A stretch of DNA of 64,000 bases from Symbiodinium natans (GCA_905221605.1 CAJNDS010002300.1:135441-199440), one strand, 5' to 3'. Counted from the stretch's first letter, positions 29,719-39,810 are shown. Notes: generated by a model not told the origin, from the sequence alone. Made by a program: numbers and translations.

Positions 29719-30860
29719 GTAGAACAGCTCTTCGGACATGGCCCCCAGCATCCACGGCTGTGCTCAAGCAGGGCCTGGGAGGCGACTTGCACCATGGGCC
29801 AGGAAAACAACTTCGTTCAGCTGTGTCGTTTCAGATGAAGTGGCCCCGTGCAACACTGCACTTCTGAAGCGGTGCCATGCACTGCTTGCCCAAAATCCCA
29901 AACAGATTGCGCAAGGGTGCAGACTGCAAGGTTTGGAAGGTCTGGAACAGTTTAAGGATCCGAACCTTGTCCGGGGCCTTACGCGACGGGGAGCATGGTG
30001 CAGTTCCTTATCTTCCTGGCTTGGACCTGCCAGAATGGTTCGAAATCTTGCACAAGTTTCAGCTTAAGTTTGTCCCGGATTCTTTCATGCACCTTCTACT
30101 GCTATCGGTCAGGGTCAGGTTTGCTATCTGGCGATGAGGGCACCTGCTGAACACCGCACTCCGTCGAGCGAAGCAAACTGGGAGCTGTGCGAGCCAGGGA
30201 AGTTGCTGCTAGATGCCTGTGGCCCGAGTGCGGGTCAGACGCGAAACTTAGGCTTTGCGTTCGGGTCCTCAGTGCTGAGCTCTACCGAAACCGATGGTTC
30301 ACATGGGTTGCCACATGATCTCTTCCAGAGCGCCAGGCGCTGGAACATTCGATGTCCGAGGCTCTGATACTTTTTGATGCTACTCGACACCTCCTGCCTC
30401 TGATGCGCGCAGGGTTTGCCGTGCGCTGCAGACAGGCGGCCACAATGGTTTAGGATGGTTAGGTACGCGGCATGACTGGTCACTCAGGCACTTTACATTG
30501 TTACGTGATGTGCGATGGAGTCGGCGTTTGAGGCCAGAAAAGGCGCGACGCGGAGGACAGGGTGGGACACGGGGCCCGGGACGCGGGACGCGGGGCGGGA
30601 TGCGGGGGACGATCTGGGCATGCTGCAAAGAAGCCACAAGGACCAGAATTTGGCCCATTCAGGAGTCGAGGCTTCAGGGTTGTCGGACGTTTTGGTTGGA
30701 TTAATTGCGGGGCCTAGGGGTTCAAGGGTTAGATGTTCAAAAATCCGTTTACGAGGACGCAGATGCTCCAAGAAAGATCCGAAAGAAGAGCCGAGCACAT
30801 GAAGTCTTTAATGCCGCAGTCGAAACCCAAGGTCCCCCTGGAACCCTCAGCCAAAACTCA
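29719..30860. other. unique sequence with overlapping open frames
   Basis: Open frames on both strands. On plus, 29990-30130 reads LPGLDLPEWFEILHKFQLKF and is protein-like; on minus a frame is open for about 100 codons over the same bases. I cannot choose. 30550-30610 holds a GGGACGCGGGACGC-type repeat. Confidence 0.4.
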
Positions 30861-31007
30861 CCCTAAGCCATAAACCCTAAACCCTAAACCCTAAACCCTA
30901 AACCCTACATTGTAAGACTTGTGTAAGTCCGAACCCTTGAAGTCTGCTGCCCTTCGTGGAGCCTCGACCAATGCGCTCACGGCGCGTGTGGCCTGAAACA
31001 GAACTCG

Positions 31008-31118
31008 GGTTTAGGGTTTAGGGTTTAGGGTTTAGGGTTTAGGGTTTAGGGTTTAGGGTTTAGGGTTTAGGGTTTAGGGTTTAGGGTTTAGGGTTTAGGG
31101 TTTAGGGTTTAGGGTTGG
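31008..31118 (+). repeat. telomere-like tract
   Basis: Sixteen near-perfect TTTAGGG units. Confidence 0.97.
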
Positions 31119-31123
31119 TCTAG

Positions 31124-31265
31124 GTTGAGGTTTGGAGCTTTGGGTTTGTGCTTGTGGCTGGCTGTTTTTTTGCGGCCGAGGCTTTCCAATGAGCTAGACT
31201 GAGTTCCAGACGACTTTTTAACAATTGAAGAGAACCCATCCGAATTTTGCAGTAGAGCCCTCGAG
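31124..31265 (-). CDS. candidate Lys/Ser-rich exon
   Basis: The minus strand encodes NSDGFSSIVKKSSGTQSSSL, then ESLGRKKTASHKHKPKAPNL and NLDQP, stopping next to the telomere-like tract 31008-31118. The acceptor was not resolved. Confidence 0.35.
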
Positions 31266-31325
31266 CTTCCGAGCAGAAAGAGTAGAGCAAAAATTGCACA
31301 AACCCTAAACTCCTAAACCCTAAAC

Positions 31326-31438
31326 CCTAAAGTGGCAAATCCAGCCTTGAAGAGCAGAGGGTTGGCCGTGAGGACATCGCGGAGATAGTCTGCTTCCTGT
31401 CTCAGGGGATGTCTCAGGATGTGTGCAGCTTGGTCCAA
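31326..31438 (-). CDS. candidate exon bracketed by inverted telomere-like tracts
   Basis: GAAATCCAG (AG at 31440-31439) precedes LDQAAHILRHPLRQEADYLR and DVLTANPLLFKAGFATL, then GGTTTAGGG (donor 31325-31324). Just upstream of the acceptor the coding strand reads CCCTTAAACCTAACAATCCC, the end of the 31451-31605 tract. The exon thus has TTTAGGG at its donor and CCCTAAA before its acceptor. Confidence 0.6.
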
Positions 31439-31450
31439 CTGGATTTCTGG

Positions 31451-31605
31451 GGTTTAGGGATTGTTAGGTTTAAGGGTTTAGGGTCTAGGGTCTAGGGTCT
31501 AGGGTTTAGGGTTTAGGGTTTAGGGTTTAGGGTTTAGGGTTTAGGGTTTAGGGTTTAGGGTTTAGGGTTTAGGGTTTAGGGTTTAGGGTTAGGGTTGAGG
31601 GTAGA
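31451..31605 (+). repeat. telomere-like tract
   Basis: TTTAGGG units with three GGGTCTA and a decayed left end. Its right flank (31606-31790) is open on both strands. Confidence 0.96.
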
Positions 31606-32138
31606 CTTTGCGTCTGCTGGGTTCAAGGCGTTGTCCTTGCAGGGACGGAGGTTTGGGACAATCCATCCCACAGCATTCGCTGCCTCGCTGGGAAGCTGCG
31701 AAATACTGTCCTGTCGATGTGCAAGGGGCATGGATTTCGGGCTGTGGTGGATTGAGGATGCACAGCTCATTCAGGCCTTTGCAATGAGCACTGTTTGATA
31801 CCCTGTGACCTCTGAGTGGCGAAAACATAAGGAACCCTATACATGGAAATACTCGCACACTCCTACGTCCCGAGCCTGCGCTCAAGGATCCCGAGGGTAA
31901 CAAACACCTGGAAACTGACACTTTCGGATTCAACCATTTGCTCAGGATGAGCTAGTCAGGGTGGGATGGGAAGAGACCATCGACCTGCATTGATAAATCA
32001 AAAAGGTTCAAAACTCAAGCGGATGAACGCCGAAGAGCAACGACATTTCTTCTCCACTCCGTCGGAAGCAAAGCAAAAAAGGGGTGGCAATGACCAACTT
32101 CAAGGACGGCAACGACCTGACCACCAAGATGAGGAGAT

Positions 32139-32422
32139 GAGGCAAGAGCGGCACGGGTAGCGCAATCAACTCCCGCGTCAACTGTGCCTGCGGGTCGCTT
32201 GCCCCCAGAGAATCCCGCAGAGATTTTCTTCCCAGCAGCCCCTCCCCTATTGCAGATACTCGAGCCCAACCAGCGAATCCAGCACAGCACAGTATCCCTG
32301 AATTGCCCACCCTCAACAGTGAACTAGAGGCATCAAAGCCTCCTCCTACTGTACTACTCCCGTTTGACTTGCTCAATCCATCCGACTACTCTGCCCAGCC
32401 CCTCCACCATGTAGCCTAGGGC
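32139..32422 (+). CDS. plus-strand candidate terminal exon
   Basis: A frame without Met, open for about 90 codons, encodes SPIADTRAQPANPAQHSIPE, LPTLNSELEASKPPPTVLLP and FDLLNPSDYSAQPLHHVA before TAG. Pro/Ser/Asn-rich and low in structure. It is one of the few plus-strand segments with protein-like composition. Confidence 0.35.
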
Positions 32423-32702
32423 CTGGCATTTATAAGGACAGCAGCGGCACCCCAAAAAGTCCCAAAGTGGTCCACCTGCCTCCCACTGGGTTGGCCTCCC
32501 TCACTACCTCATTCTCCCGATATGCCTGTAATATACCTTTCTCAACTAACCAACCACTCCGCCCTACGCCAAGATGCACTAGAAAAATAGTAGCTAGTTT
32601 TCAAAGGCTGCAGCTTCGAGAGTTCACCGTCCCCCCAGTCCCGACAAAGGCAGCGAAGCCCAGCGACCAGCGCGTGGGGAGCGCGCACGCATATTCAACA
32701 CT

Positions 32703-32817
32703 ACCAGGACGGGCTATTCTACCCTGTAAGCCCTCGAAGCCCCCAAAAAGGCCCGTTATCGGGTTGATTTTGGGGATTATAGGGCCTGATAGCCAGTGCC
32801 CGTCTGGTTTGCGGATT
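32703..32817. mobile_element. 115-bp MITE, family D
   Basis: CCAGGACGGGCTATTCTACCC and the inverted GATAGCCAGTGCCCGTCTGG; same termini as 16457-16547. The 181-codon plus frame 32467-33012 runs through it and is therefore unlikely to be a gene. Confidence 0.8.
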
Positions 32818-33249
32818 GCGGTCCTCGTAGAGGTGTCGGCTGCGAGCTGCCTGAGCCGCATTGTTCGGGATTGCCGACATGCAAGGCTAGCGTGTAGGGA
32901 GCGCCGGGGTTTAGGGCCTGGCTTCTTAGGACTCTGCACGTGTCAGATATGCAGGGCCTTCAGGACAAAAGAGACATTCTCTGCCCTAAGCTCCAAAAGT
33001 CCCAACCTCTGAGGCCTAAACCCTGCCTAGACCAAGCTCCGTGCTAACTTTGTAGGATACTTTTGCAGTCGAAGCTGGCAGGCCTTGCTCAGGACCCGGT
33101 CATTTGGAGGCCCCGGGCATTCCGGTAGCTGCCATCTCGATCCACCGCGGCTCTAAATGCAATCCCAGCCTGGGAACCCTTTTTGCATCCGGACTCCCGT
33201 GGGTGCTGCCAGAAACCAGCCTGGGAAACCCTAACCCTAAACCCTAAAC

Positions 33250-33330
33250 CACCCCCGGACCCATCCTGTATCTGTCTTCGCAACCCCTTCCCCATCCCCC
33301 CTGCACAATCCTGCGCCCTGCGCATGTTCA
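33250..33330 (-). CDS. candidate basic exon ending at a telomere-like tract
   Basis: TGGTGCAG (AG at 33332-33331) precedes NMRRAQDCAGGMGKGLRRQI and QDGSG, then GTGGTTTAGGG or GTTTAGGG. Confidence 0.4.
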
Positions 33331-33448
33331 CTGCACCACCATCTGGGCCATCCCCGCAGCGTCTTCACGCGAAGGGCTTTCGAAGGGATGTTTGGGAAAG
33401 AATCTCCACACCAGGCATGGGCTTTGGGGTTTAAAAAAGTGTTGGGTC

Positions 33449-33733
33449 TCAGGGCTTCAATGGCCAAGCTACAATTACAAGTCGACCCAAGCTGAACACA
33501 GAGAGTTTGCTATGTATGGGCTTGTGCTTGAATCCCCCCGTCAGCCCTAAGCCCCATACGAAAACTCGGATTTCGGATGGATTCGCACTGAGGTAGGGAT
33601 CTTGTCTTTTCAGGGCTACAGGGGTTCGGATAAGGCGGCAACACATGTGACCCGGGCCCCAAAACCGGCCGAGGGCCCTGCGATGTCTTTCAGCACCACG
33701 CCTGGGCACTTGGATCCCTTCATCTTTGACCCC
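33449..33733 (-). CDS. candidate long exon beside a MITE
   Basis: AAGTTCAG (AG at 33735-33734) is followed by an open frame of about 90 codons including KDEGIQVPRRGAERHRRALG, RLIRTPVALKRQDPYLSANP and SEIRVFVWGLGLTGG. The family A MITE ends 5 nt upstream of the acceptor. Confidence 0.4.
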   Translation of the reverse strand, partial: GVKDEGIQVPRRGAERHRRALGRFWGPGHMCCRLIRTPVALKRQDPYLSANPSEIRVFVWGLGLTGGFKHKPIHSKLSVFSLGRLVIVAWPLKP

Positions 33734-33739
33734 CTGAAC

Positions 33740-33845
33740 TTGGGATGTTCCCCCTGAAACTAGCAGTCCTTAAGAGGGATTGTAGTACCCCCCATGTAAA
33801 TAAATCCCTATTAAGGACTGTTCGTATAGGGGGGAACTTCCCACC
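33740..33845. mobile_element. MITE, family A
   Basis: TTGGGATGTTCCCCC ... CAGTCCTTAAGAGGGATTG ... CCTATTAAGGACTG ... GGGGGGAACTTCCC, same plan as 10384-10483. Confidence 0.85.
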
Positions 33846-33884
33846 CCTGAACCTTCAGCCCTAAACCCTACTGCACGCCCAGGC

Positions 33885-34354
33885 TTCCGGCTTGCCCGTG
33901 CCAGCGGCCCCAAGGTACGCAAAACATGCGCCGGCGCCGGGCTTCCCCTTTAACCTTGTCTGTAGGCGCCGCGAATGTTTGTCTTTTGTTCACAAACGAG
34001 CACCCTCTGCAGGTTTCGTTGCGTGCGGAACTCGTCATTATCTCAAGAAAACAACGCTATGCTTCAAAAAGCGCGGCCCTGTGCGGGTTTTCGTGTCCTA
34101 CGTATGCCGCTCCTTGAAGATTTGTGAGGGTCGACACGAAACCCCACACAGGGACGTGTTTTCAAAGCCTCCTGGGTATCGCTGTTTTCCTGATATTATG
34201 CCGATTTCCGCATGCAACGGAACCAGCAGAGGGTGGTCATTTGTAAAAAAGAATATACGCGGCGATTACAGACGTGGTCACAGCGGAAACACTGCGCCTG
34301 CGCATGTTTTGCGTACCTTCGGACAACTGGCACGGGCACACCGAGCGGTTGCGC
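33885..34354. mobile_element. 470-bp fold-back element
   Basis: The left arm (from GCTTGCCCGTGCCAG, 33885) and the reverse complement of the right arm (to 34354) match along most of their length: GGTACGCAAAACATGCGC, GTCTGTA.TCGCCGCG, ACCCTCTGC.GGTTTCGTTGC. The centre is also inverted (CCCTGTGCGGGTTTTCGTGTC against its complement near 34130). Both arms translate similarly (PVPAAPRYAKHAPAP and PVPVVRRYAKHAQAQ), reflecting the DNA match. The right arm abuts the TAG/GTC microsatellite. Confidence 0.75.
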
Positions 34355-34643
34355 AGTAGTCGTAGTAGTCGTAGTAGTCGTAGTAGTCGTAGTAGTCGTA
34401 GTTGTCGTAGTAGTCGTAGTAGTCGTAGTAGTCGTGGTAGTCGTAGTCGTCGTAGTAGTCGTAGTTAGTCGTAGTATAGTCATAGTAGTCGTAGTAGTCG
34501 TAGTAGTCGTAGTAATAGTCGTAGAAATCGTAGTAGTCGTAGTAAGAGTCGTAGTAATCGTAGGAGTCGTAGTAGTCGTCGTAGTAGAAGCAGAAGTAGA
34601 AGTAGGGTTTGAATTAAAATTAAAATAAGAATCAGAATTAGAA

Positions 34644-34674
<31 letters not shown>

Positions 34675-34678
34675 CAGC

Positions 34679-34773
<95 letters not shown>
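34355..34773. repeat. GTA/GTC triplet microsatellite
   Basis: (GTAGTC)n degenerating into (TAG)n, about 420 bp. The long Thr, Val, Leu and Ser/Arg frames across it are artefacts. Confidence 0.97.
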
Positions 34774-34775
<2 letters not shown>

Positions 34776-35340
34776 CTACGATTAGTACGGAAGACCGGAC
34801 AACCGGGCTGACCAAACCAACCTGACCGCAAACCGGACCGTGTTGACCGACCACGGTCGGTCGGGTGACGGGGTCCCGACCATCCCGGTCACACGGTCAG
34901 TAAGCCCGCTGCAGGTCACGCTCAGTCCCCAGACCCCAGCACAATTCTGGAATACCGAATGGCCAAGTGCCGTGCCGTCGCCTCTCCTGCGACGAAGCTG
35001 CCAAATGACCTGTCGCACGCATGCTTGATGAGGAAGGTTGACCGCGCCTTATCCTGTCTGTTCAGTGGGTTTCATGGCGACATAAGTGCCCCTGCCCCGA
35101 GCTGAAGTCCCGAAATTAGAGGGCGGCCCCCTTTTGCCGAGGCTCGAACCTAAAGCTGTCGGGTGTTTAACCCCGGCATTGCATCCATGGCCGGCTGGAC
35201 AGAGTCTGTGCTTGCTTGGATCTATTTGATTCTCGCTATGGAAGCGAGACGTGTTATTTGGCTTGTCAGTGCGGCAACTCATCTATCACTCTTGGCCCGG
35301 AAACTTGCTGGCCGCATGAAAAAGAAACCACTTCCTAAAA
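34774..35340. other. unique sequence, short palindromes only
   Basis: ACCGACCACGGTCGGT at about 34846-34863 is a perfect hairpin within a run of ACCGG/CCGGT motifs. No convincing exon. Confidence 0.5.
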
Positions 35341-35342
35341 CC

Positions 35343-35430
<88 letters not shown>

Positions 35431-35527
35431 ACCTGCACCCTAAACCCTAAACCCTAAACCCTAAACCCTAAACGCAAACCCTAAACCCTAAACCCTAAAC
35501 CCTAAACCCTAGACCCTAAACCCTAAA
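35341..35527 (-). repeat. CCCTCAA block followed by CCCTAAA tract
   Basis: Thirteen CCCTCAA heptamers (35341-35431), then about 12 CCCTAAA. Confidence 0.97.
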
Positions 35528-35624
35528 ACTATCTATCTATCAAAGGGACCACTGCGCCTGCCGCACGATGCAACGAAGGCGCCGCGCCGCCGCGGTGCGC
35601 CGCCTGTGCACCTGAGGGCTTCAG

Positions 35625-35731
35625 GTTTAGGGTTTAGGGTTTAGGGTTTCGGGTTTAGGGTTTAGGGTTTAGGGTTTGGGGTTTAGGGTGTAGGGTTTAG
35701 GGTTTAGGGTTTAGGGTTTAGGGTTTAGGGT

Positions 35732-35805
<74 letters not shown>

Positions 35806-35815
35806 GGCTGAGGGC

Positions 35816-35896
<81 letters not shown>

Positions 35897-35926
35897 GTTG
35901 AGGGTTGAGGGTTGAGGGTTTAGGGT
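35625..35926 (+). repeat. TTTAGGG tract followed by a GGGTTGA block
   Basis: About 27 GGGTTGA heptamers (about 35729-35918). It is the inverted counterpart of the CCCTCAA block 100 bp to the left, so the two form one large inverted repeat with the same variant in both arms. Confidence 0.97.
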
Positions 35927-36171
35927 GATTTGCTAAGTTGAGCTGGAGCCGTGCTCAAGAGCTTCAGGGCTGGCCGACTTGAGGATCATACGGATGTAGC
36001 CTTGGAGAACATGGGCCATGAGGGCTTGAAGGGGTGCGCGACCCAAGTTTGCGTAAAAACCAGGCAAGAAATGTATTTAAACAAAAAACCTTTCGCGCGG
36101 AAGGTTGTACGTGCCGAAACCTCCCAAGCCAGGAAGTCCAGAATCCTTCTCAAGGAACCGCGGACCCCGGC

Positions 36172-36227
36172 ACCTTGTCCTCGTCCTCCGAGGCACGCGC
36201 CCGAGGCAGAGGAGCCGACCTCTTCGT
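36172..36227 (-). CDS. candidate exon
   Basis: Beginning next to the TTTAGGG tract at 36231, the minus strand encodes RTKRSAPLPRARASEDEDK, then GTGCCG. No clear AG acceptor is visible, so the exon is doubtful. Confidence 0.3.
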
Positions 36228-36230
36228 GCG

Positions 36231-36391
36231 TTTAGGGTTTAGGGTTTAGGGTTTAGGGTTTAGGCTTTAGGCTTTAGGCTTTAGGCTTTAGGCTTTAGGC
36301 TTTAGGCTTTAGGCTTTAGGCTTTAGGCTTTAGGCTTTAGGCTTTAGGCTTTAGGGTTTAGGGTTTAGGGCTTAGGGTTTAGGGCTTAGGG
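36231..36391 (+). repeat. TTTAGGG tract with TTTAGGC block
   Basis: Thirteen TTTAGGC heptamers (about 36264-36354) between normal units. Confidence 0.97.
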
Positions 36392-36614
36392 TTCTAGAGC
36401 TCAAAGAGCTGAGGGCTAAGGCGGCTGAGGGTTTGGTTGTGGTGGCGTTTGTGGGCTTGGTGGCAGCCGAGGGTTTTAAGAGTTTGGGGCGTGGGCCTTA
36501 TGGATACGGACTGGCCGTTTGGATAGTGCCGCCCGCCCCAGGCCAGAAAACCTGAATTCCTCGACCCAAACCAACCTCATCCTAAACGCAAGAGGATGAC
36601 AAACTGTCCAAACA

Positions 36615-36692
36615 TTATTAGTATTATTATTATGATTATTCCTATTATTATTATTCTCATTATTATGAGTACTATTTACTAGTATTATTAAA
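36615..36692. repeat. TAT/ATT-rich low-complexity stretch
   Basis: TTATTAGTATTATTATTATG and similar. Confidence 0.9.
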
Positions 36693-36840
36693 CCTCCCAG
36701 AGCCCCTACACTCCCAGCCCCCTGAGCCGGTCACGCCGAGATGTCGAGGCTCAGGTTCCTGTTGTGCTTTCTGGGTCTTCGCGTGTGCGTGGCGTGGTGG
36801 GCGTGGCATCGTAGAGATGAAGATCGGTTCAGCAACCCAA

Positions 36841-36946
36841 AGATCCCCATACCCCTGAATTGAAGGAACCTTCCTTAGATCATGGTAAGAATCCCTTTAT
36901 CATTTTCAGCCATTTTTCCTTTTCTAAGGGGTATTGGGCTCCCTGG
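36841..36946. mobile_element. MITE, family C
   Basis: GATCCCCATACCCC at left, GGGGTATTGGGCTCCC at right, inner AATCCCTTTATC; degenerate relative of 14387-14484. Confidence 0.6.
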
Positions 36947-37185
36947 GAACACGAAGTAGCAGCCTCTCATAGTACAGTATCCATGCATCTGTGCAGGCAC
37001 CACAAGGTTCGCGCAGCAACGTCCGAGGGCCCAAACTCATCCTTACACCCTCAACCCACCCAAATCTGCTGCATTCGTTGAGGCTTCCGGTTGGTTCAAT
37101 CCTGAGGCTTTTGATGCTGGGAGGCAGGGCCAAGATACCGCTCTCTGAGCTCAGTTTTTGAAGCTGGAAGCCCGCGCCTGAAGCC

Positions 37186-37332
37186 ATGCCGCTCCCGATG
37201 GATGACCTGGACCACCAGTACCACAAGCGGGTGTTCGAAGTCGTAAACACGATTTTGCCCGCAAAGCAAATGCCTAGGCAGAAGCAGAGTTGCGCTGCGC
37301 ATCATGCGGACCACTCTATGCAGCTAGCCTGA
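37186..37332 (+). CDS. small plus-strand open reading frame
   Basis: ATG to TGA, 48 codons: MPLPMDDLDHQYHKRVFEVV, then NTILPAKQMPRQKQS. Composition is protein-like and the antisense frame is hydrophobic. It might also be a splice fragment; no family recognised. Confidence 0.3.
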   Translation: MPLPMDDLDHQYHKRVFEVVNTILPAKQMPRQKQSCAAHHADHSMQLA

Positions 37333-37660
37333 CGTTCTTGGAAACTGTCTAGGTTCGGGCATAGGATGCACAGTATTTCCGGCATGAAGATTTACTGATT
37401 GAGGTCTTGGGGGCCATGTACTACAATGCTGGCCCTGGCCAACCCCTTGCCCCACCTACGCCCTTAAGCCCGGTCCTTCTTAGCTCAGGGCTCAGGGTTT
37501 AGCATCTGTTAAGCTAAACTCTAAACTCTAAACCCTAAACCCTAAACCCTAAACTCTTGTACTTCAAAGGGATTCAAAGGTGGTGAGAGCGCCTCACCAG
37601 CATGGCCAGCTCCCAACAAGGCCATGGCCAACGAATGGCCAGCGAGGCATCATCTATAGG

Positions 37661-37855
37661 TTGGGATGTTCCCCCCATACTAACAGATAGGGTTTAGGGT
37701 CTAGGGTCTAGGGTCTAGGGTCTAGGGTTTAGGGTTTAGGGTTTAGGGTTTAGGGTTTCGGGGGTTTCGGGTTTAGGGGAGTCCCTCATAGGGATTCTAC
37801 TGGGGGGTACTATAATCCCTAATGAGGACTGTTAGTATAAGGCGTATAAGGGGTT
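37661..37855. mobile_element. MITE, family A, split by a telomere-like tract
   Basis: The left part TTGGGATGTTCCCCCCATACTA plus ACAG (37661-37686) and the right part GTCCCTCATAGGGATTCTAC ... AATCCCTAATGAGGACTG (from 37780) are consecutive in intact copies such as 39811-39910, where AACAGTCC is continuous. Between them sits the tract 37688-37778. Confidence 0.85.
37688..37778 (+). repeat. telomere-like tract inserted in a MITE
   Basis: TTTAGGG with four GGGTCTA and two GGGTTTC variants, about 13 units. Confidence 0.95.
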
Positions 37856-37914
37856 TGCCCGGGCTGGAAGGTTTCGGGGGGTGCTTGATCTATCGAATTT
37901 CACTAAGGCAACAC

Positions 37915-38088
37915 CTGGGGGCATGGGAGAGCTTCTACAGCTCTATAGGCTCGTTCCAGCAGATGTAGCTTTTGAATATGAGCTATAGGAGCTCGTTCCA
38001 GCTCTACCTTTTCATCTTCAAAGCTGCAGCCAATGCGGTCCACAGCACCGAGCACTTGCAAACATCTGAGGCCCAAGGTTTGTTCAGC
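37915..38088 (-). CDS. strong candidate exon, helical, 58 codons
   Basis: ATCCATCAG (AG at 38090-38089) precedes AEQTLGLRCLQVLGAVDRIG, CSFEDEKVELERAPIAHIQK and LHLLERAYRAVEALPCPQ, exactly 58 codons, then GTGTTG. Phase 0 at both ends. The DNA has internal similarity (three versions of GCTCGTTCCAG), so part of the exon arose by short duplication. Confidence 0.6.
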
Positions 38089-38324
38089 CTGATGGATGCC
38101 ATGGACGCAGCTGCAGTGCAAAGTGGGCACAGTGAATGTTGCGCACCCAGCTCCTACAACCCTGACCCCCCACCCGCCCCCGGCTCCCTAAACCCTAAAC
38201 CCTAAACCCTAAACCCTGAAGCCAAACGAACATGTCCTCACAGGCATACACGCTTTTCTTGCCGCAGCTAAAAGGCTTCAGCAGCGCCCGCCAACTCACC
38301 CTCCAAGCATGAGAGGATCGGGGT

Positions 38325-38503
38325 TTTGGGGTTTGGGGTTTAGGGTTTAGGTTTTGGGTTTAGGGTTTAGGGTTTAGGGTTTAGGGTTTAGGGTCTAGGG
38401 TTTAGGGTTTAGGGTTTAGGGTTTAGGGTTTAGGGTTTAGGGTTTAGGGTTTAGGGTTTAGGGTTTAGGGTTTAGGGTTTAGGGTTTAGGGTTTAGGGTT
38501 TAG
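38325..38503 (+). repeat. telomere-like tract
   Basis: About 25 units, decayed at the left end; a short CCCTAAA tract lies at 38187-38216. Confidence 0.96.
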
Positions 38504-38689
38504 TTGGGATTGTTGGGACAGGGACAAGGATTCGCGGCCAGACAAAAGAACGATGCAGAACTCACCCCGATTCCGAGGTTCAGGGCGTGGGGGGGGGGGG
38601 GGGGGGCAGACGGGAGTATGCAAATCAAAGTGCTCAGCCCTCCAACACAGAAAGCTCCCCAGCTCCTTGGCCGACAGTTTATGGGGAAG

Positions 38690-38754
38690 AGCTGAGATTC
38701 TAAACAGGTTGTTTCTATGGCTGTAAGTGAAGCATCCAACAAAATGAGCCTGTC
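38690..38754 (-). CDS. candidate exon
   Basis: TCGATTCAG precedes DRLILLDASLTAIETTCLES and QLF; the frame stays open further. Donor unresolved. Confidence 0.4.
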
Positions 38755-38828
38755 CTGAATCGAATACCCCCGAGTCCCTAAGCCCAAGCCCTTAGAAGAC
38801 GAAAGACCAAGTGGGCCCTCAAACCTCC

Positions 38829-39045
38829 TTAAACCCTAAACCCTAAACCCTACACCCTAAAACCCATCCCAAGCGGCTGCATCCTTTTGACAAACGGGGG
38901 TCGAGCCAACGGGTACTTTGCCACAGGCCACTGGTCCCTTGTTGCCTGGCTCTCCGGCTGCTTGAGCGGGGCCCTGTTTGGGGGGGCCCACTGTACTTGC
39001 AAACCATATGCACTAAACCTTAAACCCTAAACCCCAAACCCCAAA
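38829..39045 (-). repeat. two short CCCTAAA tracts around an exon-like island
   Basis: 38829-38864 and 39014-39045. The island (minus) reads QPESQATRDQWPVAKYPLAR, possibly an exon. Confidence 0.85.
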
Positions 39046-39640
39046 GGGCTCCACTTGGCCTTCGTACCCGATGATATCAATGCTTATTGTGCCCTAATTG
39101 TCAAAAAGCGACACGGATCTGAATGCACTCTGTAGCCTTCGGGGCTGCCTACGAGCCAAACGAGGACCAGGCAGATAGAGACCGTGCAAGCCATATGATA
39201 TTTGTCTTTTCCATGTTCCAAGCACCACTTGAGCTCAGTGCTGAAGACCTCAGAGTCCTAGAGATTCCTTCGTGATGGCTTTTAGCTGTGCACAGGGGTG
39301 AACAGGGTTGAAGTTGGGTTCCGGAATGCTGTCTGAAGAGTTGTCGCACAAAAAACACTTATCTTCAAACGTGTTCTTAACTTGCTTGATGCTTCATGGA
39401 CCCGAGCAGTGTCTTCACGAACACTTGGATAGCTGGCGCTGTGGGTTGACCTACTGCGTGGGAAGTATTTGGCATGCGGTGTAGGACCTATGGGGCTTCA
39501 GGGCAACCGCTTTGTGGTTGTTCTTAGGATCCTAAGGGAAACTCATGTTCTAAACGCTCCTCTTCCACATGCCAACTGACAGCCTTTGGGACTGAAGAGT
39601 CAAGCAGGTATCCCCTGAAGCCTGAACCCCTAAACCCTAA
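39046..39640. other. unique sequence, nothing convincing
   Basis: One minus frame (39149-39358) is open but lacks splice or composition support. Confidence 0.5.
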
Positions 39641-39717
39641 ACCCGAAACCCCAAACCCTAAACCCCATACACCCCCCCTACAAACCCCTGCAAAACGAAA
39701 AGTTAAGTGCAGCTCAC

Positions 39718-39787
39718 GTGGGCTCGCAGGATCACTCCGAGGCCCGCCAAGTAGTTAAAAGTGGCTTGGGGGTTGTGGGCCAACTCT
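39718..39787 (-). CDS. candidate exon with near-consensus donor
   Basis: GGGGATTCAG (AG at 39789-39788) precedes ELAHNPQATFNYLAGLGVIL and RAH, then GTGAGC. The family A MITE starts 23 nt upstream of the acceptor. Confidence 0.55.
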
Positions 39788-39810
39788 CTGAATCCCCACA
39801 CTCTTCTAGG

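Noticed and set aside
32467-33012. 181-codon plus-strand frame
   Set aside because: It runs straight through a family D MITE and its composition changes at the borders.
34196-34854. Frames of 124-211 codons rich in Thr, Val, Leu or Ser/Arg
   Set aside because: They are translations of the (GTA/GTC)n microsatellite in several frames.
35095-35180. tRNA-like sequence with GGTTCGAGCC (minus strand)
   Set aside because: The presumed T-stem does not pair and no A box or acceptor stem is found.
36724-36864. Plus-strand signal-peptide-like ORF (MSRLRFLLCFLGLRVC)
   Set aside because: Only about 40 codons and it ends inside a family C MITE; too weak to call.
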